A DNA stretch of 64,000 nt from Podospora comata. Its lineage: Eukaryota; Ascomycota; Sordariomycetes; Sordariales; Podosporaceae. The position numbers and the translations under genes were made by a program. The notes beneath the pieces are model-generated. The model worked only from the letters and a program-made list of their open reading frames with translations, was not told where the DNA came from and ran no database searches. Where the stretch lies: contig CP071499.1 in assembly GCA_017354895.1 (NCBI GenBank), positions 2,604,001 through 2,668,000 of the forward strand, written 5' to 3'. Positions 20,706 through 30,453 of the stretch are shown one piece after another (the first letter of the stretch is position 1; every line of letters begins with the position of its first letter).

Positions 20706-21677
20706 AGAAATTTGCCAAATTGCTTGCTCGGTCTCTTGGCCGTGAAGAGTGGTCTCCTCGAGAGGGCAAGGTGGGGAGGATTGATGCAGCTTGTTCGCAG
20801 GCTGGTAGATCGCGAGCAAGGGCATGGTGTTCACTCGTGCGCACGCGCAGCTTCTCTCAGTGTAAGACGCTGAGTAATCCCTCATCAGCTAGGCGAGCAG
20901 GCGAGGAAGCGCTGAATGGCCTCTCAAAGGACCTGGAGCGCTCCTTCATCAGCGACTGCATGCGAGAGCTCCTCGCAGCTTGTCATTACCACCCGGCTTG
21001 CCCGTGTTTCAGCTCAGGGGACGACTGGACTTTTTTTTTCTTTTTGTCTGTGATCCTTGGCTTGCTTGCCGGGGATCTCTACCAGAGCGGCGCTTCCACA
21101 CAATGCTGTTTAAGATCAGATGAAAATCGTCGAAAGAGCAGCGCCTCCTCGCGATTATCACCCCCCAAAGCTTGGATGGGAGAGATTCAAAGGAAATCAC
21201 AGCCCGTTGTCAAATGACGGAAACATTTCATGTCATATTACACAAGCCAGCAATAAAGTCGATATCTAGTAATCAAACACTTTTTATTCTCGCTTCCCGG
21301 CTATAAAGCCTACCACGCTGCCAAAGAGGTCTCCCTCATATAAAAAAGACAGCGACAGCGGTCCATGATGGATATAAACATCCCATCCATCATCATGACC
21401 GACCCATGACAAAAGTCATCCCCATCGACGTCCGCTCAAGCGCCCCCCATTACCAGAAGAATATTAAAAAAAAGGACAGAAAACAACAACTATTTCCCAG
21501 CCTGTTCCCCTCAGCCGACTGAGAGCAACAGGCCATGAGTGGAGGTATCTTCCGCAAAAAAACAACAACATAAGAATGTGTGTAGTAAACAACACAAAAC
21601 CCCAATCAAGTATTTTTCATGGGCAAGAGCCCCCATCGTTAACAAATGTACTCAACTTGTTCTCAACTCCACATGAC
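20706..21677. other. Flank between the MITE-like element and pacC 3' end
   Basis: The first roughly 40 bp continue the 5' flank of the QIP-start duplicate. The rest, from about 21200, is probably the pacC 3' untranslated and downstream region (AT-rich and A-rich runs). No gene is recognised. Confidence 0.5.
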
Positions 21678-23629
21678 TTAGTGCCCCGCGGGAGGGAGCA
21701 CGGGGTAAGTGACCCGGCCGGGGTCGGTGGGAGGGCTGGGGCGAGAGCGATCAGCGAGCGCCGGGTCGATACGGCTGTTATCCGTGTCTTCCTCGTAGTC
21801 GCGGCGCTCAAGGCGCTGGCGGATGGCGCTTCTCAAAGCCTCGATGGTGCGCATGTTATTGAGCCAGTCATCATAAGTTTCGCCATCAGGGCCCTCAGAA
21901 TCGCCACTAGGTGAGCTGACCGAGGAGGCACCAGGCTGGGCAGCGGTGGGAGTGCGGGCACCGTCCGACTCGGAGCCAGAGCGGCGGGCAGCAGCCTGGA
22001 GCATACCACCAGAGAGGCGGCGCTCATTGTGAGTGAAGTTGGACCCGAGACCAGCAGCCGTAGGAGGATAAGGCAGAGGGTTGGCACGGCTGCTGAGGTT
22101 GGGATAGGCGACCGAGGTGGAGCTGTGGCGTGAGATGGGAGACATGCCGGAGGACGAGGTGGTAGGCGAGTGGCCAGAAGTGTACGACAGGTTGCTGGAG
22201 GGAGGGGTGACGGCGGGAGTGCCGCTGCTGGAGTGGGACGGGGCGGCACTGAGAGGAGACACCACCTGCTGAGCGCCAGAAGCAGCATAGGGGTCGACGG
22301 CTGGGCGAGCGGCATAAGAAGGCGATGGGTGACGGAGATCAACAGGGGCATAGTGAGAGTTGGGAGACCCGGTGTTCTCATACACGGTGTGCTGCATCTG
22401 CTCGAGCATCTGGTCGATCTGGGTCAAGTCCTCCTTGGTGCGAAGGTTGGGCATGGGTGGCAGATAGTAGTGCTGGGTGAGAGGAGTGGCATGGGAACCA
22501 CCACCCATGGCGAGGGTGTGGGGAGCCTGGGCCATGTACTCGGTCGCTACACCACCGCCAGTCTGGAAGCCAAGACCATGGATGGGCATCAGAGAGCGAC
22601 CTACCTGCTGGTAGGAGCTGGGGTCAATCTGACGGCGCTTGAGGTTTCCAAAGAGCTCGTTCAAGTTATCCAGCTGGCGCTTCTCCCGGGGGTCGGCATA
22701 GGAAGAGGCATGATGGCTCATGAAATCTCCGCGGGGAGCACCCATGTGCTGAGAGTAGTACATGGGGGGCCCAGCGTGATAAGATGGGTGCTGGGGAGCC
22801 GCGGGGTGCTGGCCGTAGTAACTAGGCTGACCATTCTGCTGGTGCGGGTGGCCAAAGGGGCCGGTGTTAGTACCGCGCATGTGGCCATTATGATCATAGA
22901 AAGCGGGGGGAGCTAGAGGCGGATTAGCCTCGAAACCTCTGGGAGAACGAAAACGTGTTTGTTCGAGTACGTCGAATAGTCAACAGATAGGAGGAGTAGC
23001 ATATGTGTCACATACCTTTGGAGTTTGGGTGAGCACGGTAGGCGGGGTTCATGCCACCGGGCTGGTCCTGGGTTCTGCCGACCAGAACAGAGTCATCGGC
23101 ATGAGTCTTGACGTGCTTCTTGAGATCCTGAGGGCGCTTGAACGACTTGCCGCAGAAGTCACACTTGTGGGGCTTGAGGGGAACATGGACGCGGATGTGG
23201 GAAGTAATATGGTCTCTCTTCACAGTGGTTGTCCTACAAGCGTTCCACTGGCATGTGAGGTTGAGGTTGTTGGTGCTCTTGCGGCCGACGTGCTTTTCAC
23301 AGATATGCTCCTGCAAAAGGGAATGTCAGCGATAGCTCTCGTTCACAGCAAGTAAACAAACGACTTACATAAAGGACCTCGGCAGACGTGAACCGTTCGT
23401 TGCACTCAGACCACCGGCACACAAGGCTCTCATCTTGGGCAGTGCTGCTGGATGAGCTGGCGGTGGGAGCGGTGGATGGCGCGGGAGTCGCGCCGTTGGA
23501 GGTAGAGCTGGACGACCCGGAGGAGGGCGCGGCGGCGGCAGCAGCCGGAGTGGCAGCAGCAGCAGTGGTGGTATCGGCAGCAGGTGCCGTTGGCGACACC
23601 TGTGTAGGTGAGATGCCCGAGGAGGACAT
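21678..23629 (-). CDS. pacC: PacC/Rim101 pH-response transcription factor
   Basis: Three exons (23629-23369, 23310-23016, 22936-21678), 604 residues. Residues about 71-165 hold three C2H2 fingers: CRWSEC, CQWNAC and [17 protein letters not shown]. This is the PacC DNA-binding domain that recognises GCCARG. A poly-Ala/Ser N-terminus precedes it, and a long Pro/Ser-rich tail follows. Two YPxL motifs, YPNL (463) and YPVL (596), match the PalA/Rim20 docking sites, and the conserved helix [20 protein letters not shown] lies between them. In the family, alkaline signalling through the Pal/Rim pathway triggers proteolysis of the inhibitory tail, and the short form activates alkaline and represses acid genes. 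The second intron uses the downstream of two overlapping AG sites; the upstream one would hit a stop. Dense PacC-type sites upstream suggest autoregulation. Confidence 0.95.
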
Positions 23630-23643
23630 GACTGTCGAGATAT

Positions 23644-23699
23644 CACGTGAAGTGCACGTGAAGAAGCTTAGGGTTGGTTTTCTTTGTTGTGGTCACGTG
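23644..23699. promoter_or_regulatory. Three CACGTG E-boxes before pacC
   Basis: Perfect CACGTG palindromes at 23644-23649, 23655-23660 and 23694-23699, all within 70 bp of the pacC ATG. They are sites for bHLH factors in fungi. Whether they sit in promoter or leader is not known. Confidence 0.55.
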
Positions 23700-23776
23700 G
23701 GGTAGTCGAGAGAGACAAGCCCTAGCCCCACTCTTTTCAAAGGACGCCGAGAATGGACTGCTTGCGGTGGGAAGAT

Positions 23777-25358
23777 GCCAAGACCGGGAGAAGCGTGTTG
23801 GCTGGGCAGAACTGGTCTTGTCGGGACGCGGTGTGCTTGATGGAATCAGACAACCCGCAACGGCAAATATGGACGAAACAGCGATGCTTGTTGCAAATGT
23901 TTTTGATTCTGCTCGTGGATGTGGCTCAAAGTTTGTTGCAGAGAGGAAAATGCTTCAGTATTGGATTCAGGAGAACAGCGGGCCATTATGTCCTTTATTA
24001 CAGCTTTTGCCCTCATGGCAATACATGGCGGAAACTCTTGGCAAAACTCTCTTGGCCTCCTTGGCCCGCTTGGCAAGTCGGCGCCTCGGATGCCAAGCTC
24101 ACATCATTGGCTGATGGTGGCAGCGTCGGCCCGCCCGTTGTACCTGCTGCACTCTGCTGTTGAGGTAACCGCCAGTGCTGCGCCCTGACCCCCTAACAAA
24201 CCCTAACAGCACTACTTTGCCGCCAAGGACAGCCAAGATGACGCCAAGGCTTGGTATTTGCGAGGAATCCCTTGGCGTCCGTTTGTTGCCTCCCTCCACG
24301 AGAGTCACAAGCTTTACGCTTTGCCCACATCTCCAGCACTTATGCAACCCCAACCCCTGACAGCTGCCATCTTCGATCGCGATAACTGGCAAGGCAAAGT
24401 TCATCGTTCCACTCTGGCAGCTGTGTTGTTGCGGGTCATCCATGTTGGGCATCATTCTTAATTCTGGATGGGCGATTGTTTTGTTTTTGCGGCTGCTTGC
24501 CGATTGATAACGCTATCAAGCCACTTCTGATCACAACAGCACCGCTGCACACAAAAGCAGCTGCCAAGGCCAAGAGATCACCCCTCCGCGTGCCAAGCCC
24601 TTGGCTACCCCGACTTTCTTTGATACCGTTTTGCCTGGGCGATTACCATCAGTTTGGGTCAACAAGAGCCAACTTGCGCGCTGCTTTCTCGAAGCGAGCA
24701 GAAAACGTTGGTTTCAAAGCGGCGGTTCAGCGTCCGCTAAACTAAAAAAACCAGGAGAAAAAAACAATAAGCCGCTGCCTGAGCTGCGTACCAAACAGCA
24801 CGTGGTACACCATCTCCACGTTTGTCGTCCGTTATGTTGAGCGACCCCGCGCATTGGGTCCCCATCCCAGGCGAGATGAAGTGGGGAGAGAGGTGAGTGC
24901 ACCCCACAGCCTCGTTGAATGGATCACCCAACCTCAACCAGACTTTTGCGCTCCTGTGGGGTTCTGAGGATTATCAACAACTCCTTTCCAGTCACTTTGA
25001 TTTTTCCGGCAGAGACAGACGTCTCCAATTATCGAACACGGCACACGCTCCGTCAAAGCAACCACATCGCACACCTACTATACATCATCTTTGATCTTGG
25101 CGATTCTCCTCGGCAGCTTGGACTTCCTTCTTGGCAACTCTTGGTCTCTCTACCGCTCGCCGAGCCATGCCCAGCAATTGCCCAGACGTGCCCAGCCACG
25201 CCGAGGATGCCGAGAGGTGGTTCGCAATTCTTGGCTGGATTTCCTACGGTCTGCTGCCCCCTTTCCTCCCCCCTTTCACCCGCATCGGTTGCGCGGTTGA
25301 TTTTTCCAAGATTGCCCAAGCTATTTTTCTCTGGTTCAAAACCTCCAACGGGGCCAAG
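23777..25358. promoter_or_regulatory. Cluster of 18 PacC-type hexamers upstream of pacC
   Basis: GCCAAG or its complement CTTGGC occurs at 23777, 24037, 24051, 24060, 24069, 24092, 24222, 24232, 24243, 24271, 24563, 24569, 24592, 24600, 25096, 25130, 25230 and 25353. About 0.8 would be expected by chance in 1.6 kb. The hexamer is the PacC core GCCARG, so this is a candidate autoregulatory region. Confidence 0.7.
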
Positions 25359-27235
25359 ATATCCGTGGCCTTCTCTGCGGATTCCTTGACTTCTTGGGAC
25401 CTCTCGGGATCCCGGGACAAGCGGTGGCCCGTTTCCTCGTGGGATTCTCTTGGAAAGCTTGGTATCAACAATGAAAGGTGAGATGACGTCGGGTGTAGTG
25501 TAACAATAACATCAACAATTCGATCAACGACAACAGATGGAGGTGAGGATATCGACATCGACGACCACGTCCAACCACCATTGCTGTTGTCACCAAGGAT
25601 TCACGCCCCCGCTTATTTTCCCCAGTGAAGTTCTTTACAGTCAAGAAAAATGGGCCAGAAAGATATCTCGACGCATGTAAACAAATCCGCGCATAAAATC
25701 CACGTGTGAACATCCGAATCGCTACCACAAGCCGAAAAAAACATCAACACGTGCTCGCCGACACCGGTTGGCTGATCCGAAATCAGAGCAAGGCTATCCC
25801 AGAGATACTCGGTCTCGACATTGAGGTGGAGATGTCGACAACATTGTCTTGAAATCGACAATGAGTTCATTAATACCTGCGCAGTCTAGACTCAAGGTCA
25901 TTCGTTTACTCAAGGGAGTTCCTGGCTTGGGGTTGAAAACATGGCAGGTTACCCTAGGTACCTCCTGGTTCATCTTCCTAGGTATACAGGATCGGTAACA
26001 AGACCATCGATCATTCATCGTTTCAAGTCTGTAGGGAGAGGTAGAATGCACAATGAAGATCACTTCGGCGCGATCTTTTTGTCATCGAACACAGCTAGAA
26101 TATCCCGTTCAAGCACTATCTTCCTCAAAACCTACTCAAGATCTCAGACAGCCAACGCACCATGCCCAGATGATTTCCCTCACCTGTGTGTGGTTACTCC
26201 TACCTTCCAGTAAATGAATCAAGGAAATATATGTGCAGTTAGCATACCTATGATAAGAGGCCACCAAGCCCTAACAACTCCCAAAGCACAAGTGGCAACC
26301 ACTTGGCATACATATATACACGTATCGAGATATCTTCGCCTAGAAGTTGAGAGACGTCATTCCTCTCGGTGCAGCCGAAGTCTTGCTGAGCTTGAAGCCG
26401 AGTGTCAGGACTGGAAAAAGCCAGGAGAGTAGGTGCATTACTTTTCCATCGCCCCATCACCCTCTCCCCAATACCCTCTCCCCAAAGCTACCCACCTGAA
26501 CGAAATTCCCACAAGCTTATCACCCAACATAAAGCCTACGTACCTATCTCCGGAGAACAAATGCTGCTAACCACCCACCCCAACACCTTAACCCCCCCGC
26601 CCCTTTTCCTCATGATATACACCTCCAAACATCCTCCGACAGATTTATTCCCCATAGCCACCTGCAACTATTACCCGGTTGGTTATCTGATCGTACGAGC
26701 TTCACTGCCAACCACTGCTTCAAGGTAGACAAGCTCGGCCGAGATAATAACCACCTATCCACTGCCACCTTCTTGCAATATAGTGCTTGGAAGCGGTTGT
26801 AAACAATCCTGGTAGGTAATTCGGAAAAGTGTTTTGAAGTCTATGATGGATAGGCGTTCAAGTCTCGACTACCTAGACATGTAAGGACCATCAAGTAAAC
26901 CTGTTTCTATTTTTTGCAGGAACTCTGCCATCAATGCTATTTTCAAGAGACCTCCCACAATCGGCAGTGGGTGTGATACTATCTTCAGCAGGCCTTTTTC
27001 AACCGTAGGAGATCATCGAATCGAGTCCTGAGGCGTATAGTGACACCCGTGAGACGGCAAAAAAGGCTTCAGTTGACCTGCCCCTAATTAAGAAAAGCCC
27101 TATTGATTGCAAGACACACCATCAAAATCACAAGCGCGCATACTGGCGCAAGATTTCTCAATCAAGTATGCAGCTCGCTGGCTGTTTCGCATTGCGCTTC
27201 TCCCTCCGAGAGCTGAAAACGGGTATACTCCCTAT

Positions 27236-29565
27236 CTAAGCATGCAATGTCTCTTTCCCCCTCTGCCAATCATCAACCCCACCGCTCTGCACCGGCGCAT
27301 AAGTCGAAAAATTCATCTCAAACTGCGCAGGTCTAACCGGGCGACCACCGTCAGAATCCTCACCACCACTCGTCCAACCCTCCTTCTCAACCAGCTCGGC
27401 AAAAGGAACATGATGCTGAGCAATCCGAGGCACCTGGGCGCCCTCTCCGCGAGCTCTTCTCAAACTCTCCTCACGCTGCTTGGCCGCCAAACCGATCATG
27501 GCCTGCAAGGTGTAAACGGCGTCATTGCCAGCATTGTGCAGGTTCTTCGTCTGGATCCCCAAGAACTCGCAGACAGTGCTCACGCTGGGCTGCTTGTTGC
27601 TGCGGACGGCATACTGGTACATATGCTTGGTGTCGATAATCTCGAGAACGTTCTGGGCCTTGTAGATGTTGTACTTGATCGCCTCGAGAAACTTGATATC
27701 AGAACCGGACTCGTGGAAGACCAGCACAACCGGGTAAGGGCTGTTGTCAATGATGGTTTCCATGGTCTCGGGCACATGTTTACCCTGAACAACCTCGGTT
27801 TCACTATTCGCGCTGTTAGGGTGTTCTTTGTTTGTGATTAAAGAGAGTGAGCAGAACTTACCCAAAGTCAAAGTTCTCAGGGCAACTCTTGACGTATTTT
27901 TTGTTCCGAGCCCAAGTATACTCCGCTACCCAGAAGTGGCGAGCTTCAATGGCCTCGAACCAACTCTGGCCGTTTTCACCTGGGGCCATGTCCTTGAGAT
28001 TGGGTGTGTCCAGAATGGCGACGCCAACCTCAGTGATGATGTTCGGATTTTTCTCCCAGGCTTCAACATCGATACACACAAACCTCACCGCGGAGGGCTG
28101 GGCAGTGGCTTCAGCTGTCTTGTGCTCGCGGAGACCAAGGTAGCACTGTGTGCGCTTCAATCCGTGACCCCAAGCAAGGTGGGCTTCAAAGCGCTTGTAC
28201 GCGTTCTTCTTGGCCTTTTCAGTCTTCTTGTGGGAGTTGGAAATCATCTTCAAGACAGAGAGGAGCTTCGCCTGCCCCTCCTCGGTTCCTTGCTGGATAT
28301 TGTCCTCGGGCTTCGGGCGGGGAACAAGACCAGAGAGGTCCTTGAATTCATCGGCACTGTGGGTGCGGCCAAGAAAACGAGGTCGAGGCGTGTTGCCATC
28401 GCCAAAAACCAGTCTGAACTTGGCTTCGTTCTTGCCGGGGGGGGTGGTAAGGTTGATTTCCAACCGAGCATTGATCGTGTCCAACATATGCTGGAACTGG
28501 TAGGTGGGCACAAACAGGCCAGGCTTGGGATGGATCGTCTTGGGCTGGTGAAGGTAATAACTATTGTCAAATCTGTCAGCCCCCGTCGATTTGCCATCCC
28601 ACAAGATCAAAACTTACATATCCCAGACCCGGTTCTTGTGAAGTCCTTCGATGGTAAACATTTCCTTGGCCTACACTCGTTAGTCAATCAAACACGGTCA
28701 AGTAATGATAAAAATCCCAACTCACACGCTCCCCATTGCGTTTGCCAACAAACATCTCGGGATAACCGCGGACCATCTTCCACGAAACAAACTCGGTGCC
28801 CTCCGGAGAGAGATCGCCTCTCTCGAGACCCGTCTCCTTCCACATCAGGCCTTCCTTCTCAAGTTTCTCGGGGTTGAGCTTGAATTCGGGCATGTCCTCA
28901 AGAATGGCTCTCGCCTTGCTGGTCTTGTCCTTTTTGATCAGTTGCGAGGCAATCTCCAGGTTGAGCCGGTGCGGTGAGGTGGAGTCCTTGACCTCAAGAT
29001 TCCTAATATTGAAGATCATGCCACCAGTCGAGTCGTCAGAGTTGTACTGATCGTAGTCATAAGTCATCTCTGTTTGAGTAAAAAACCATCAGGATAACCT
29101 TTCAGCCACATCAAGATAAAAGTTTGCTCACGCTCGATCGTCTCCTCATCCACACTCCGCCAGAAAGAAGGGTCGATGCCCTTGAACAAATCGGGATCGC
29201 CAGTGGCGGCCACCAACTGCTCAATGAAGGCCTCGTCGGCCTCGCGCTCCTCGGCAGGAAACATGTTGTTGGTGGACATCATGTACCTGTCCACGGGGTC
29301 CTTGGTCTTCCCCTCGTTCACCGAGGAAACGTCGCTCTCCGACGTGGTCCAGTCCTCAAACTCTGACTCGCTGGTCAGCAAAAAGATCCCGTCAAAGTCT
29401 GGCTCGCTCGCGGACAGCCTCACCGGCTGGAACCGGACAAGCCGGGAGCGCAGGCGACTCTCCGTCGCCGGCACGCGCGAGATCTCTCGTCCCAGCGCTT
29501 CTCTGCGCCGCGTCAGCGGCCGCGGCGGCCCACGCAAACCAGGGGGTGCCGAAAGAAAAGTCCAT
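27236..29565 (-). CDS. DEDDh 3'-5' exonuclease of the Gfd2/YDR514C family, candidate QIP
   Basis: Six exons (29565-29424, 29362-29132, 29069-28726, 28670-28618, 28572-27862, 27812-27236), 685 residues. The C-terminal nuclease shows the five DEDDh residues: FVCIDVEAWE (D425, E427), FHESGSDIKFLE (D532) and LHNAGNDAVYTLQAM (H586, D591). This is the fold of Neurospora QIP, which removes the passenger strand from small-RNA duplexes held by Argonaute in quelling. Other Gfd2/YDR514C-like paralogues exist in fungi, so QIP identity is inference. The N-terminal half is acidic and unassigned. All introns are 50-62 nt with GTGAGN or GTAAGT donors. The first intron (GTGAGG, CTGAC branch, TCAG) is needed to join MDFSFGTPWFAWA to the EFEDWTTSES frame; the continuous frame has no ATG. 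An inverted repeat abuts the ATG. Confidence 0.7.
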
Positions 29566-29566
29566 C

Positions 29567-29588
29567 TTTGGCAAATTTCTTTGCCAAA
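29567..29588. promoter_or_regulatory. Inverted repeat abutting the ATG of the QIP-like gene
   Basis: TTTGGCAAA-TTTC-TTTGCCAAA ends one base before the start codon on the minus strand. A related palindrome lies next to the start of the duplicate at 20252. It could be a protein site or a leader hairpin. Confidence 0.4.
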
Positions 29589-30453
29589 CTGCTCGTCGGT
29601 CTCTAGGGAAAAGAGAAAAGAGGGAAAAGCTTACCAATCGTGGGTCTGCGCTGCAAATACTCGCAGCCTGGATTTCGTCAGGACGGCGACTATGCGGCGA
29701 GGGCAATGATGTTGTCGATGACGGGGGTGGGTGCTCAAGACTAAGCAAGCCTGGTGCTTGATGATGTCGTCGTGGACGAGGGGTAGGTGGGTGGCAGATG
29801 ACGACTAATCGCTTAGTCGTTCCTCAAAGTCGGTTGTGCGAGGGAGAGAGTTCTCGGGAAGGAAGGAAGCAAGGAGCACAGTGAATGTGGGTGGAAAAGG
29901 AGACAAAACTGGGCACAAGAGCAAGCAAACGGACAAACACTTGTCAGAATGCAGTATGAGAGTCAAAGACAAGCAAAACCATGGGTTAGACTAACATCAA
30001 ATTGTTCCCTTCACACGTTTCGGGCGAGATTGTTTACCTTCAAGAGAGTTGGCCAAGGGGTGATGTTGAAAGTGAATATGAGGCTCATTCCTTAGTATGA
30101 CTGGGTATGCATTGGTGGAGCCCAACGGCCTGCATGGCTCACCCAGGCTCACCATCGCTGTCTGCTGGAAGCACACCAGGCATCCAAGCCAATTATTCTG
30201 GTGCACAAAACAGTTCTCATGTACAATATTAACCAGTAACTCTGCCTGTCGTGTTACGTCAAAAATTAAGGCCATGGGGGGAACCTCAGGCAAGTATTGC
30301 AAAGGATTTCCCAAGAGAGCGAACATGAGTGCTCAAAGAATGTGATGAAAGTCATCCTCAGAATCCCAGTGCTATTTTCAATGCTTTAAACTATCTCTAC
30401 CCCCCATCACTCTCGCTCCCAAAATCTGCAATTTACAATCTCCCCTTTGATTA
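29589..30453. other. Intergenic region between QIP-like gene and cwc22
   Basis: 5' flank of the nuclease gene and 3' flank of cwc22, 0.9 kb. No gene is recognised. Confidence 0.6.

Larger units (their letters stand above)
23630..27235. other. Long intergenic region upstream of pacC
   Basis: 3.6 kb without a recognisable gene, between pacC and the 3' end of the QIP-like gene. It carries the E-boxes and PacC-type hexamers listed separately, and two telomere-like CCCTAAC units at 24192 and 24202. From 25,500 to 27,200 I see only short open frames. Confidence 0.5.
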
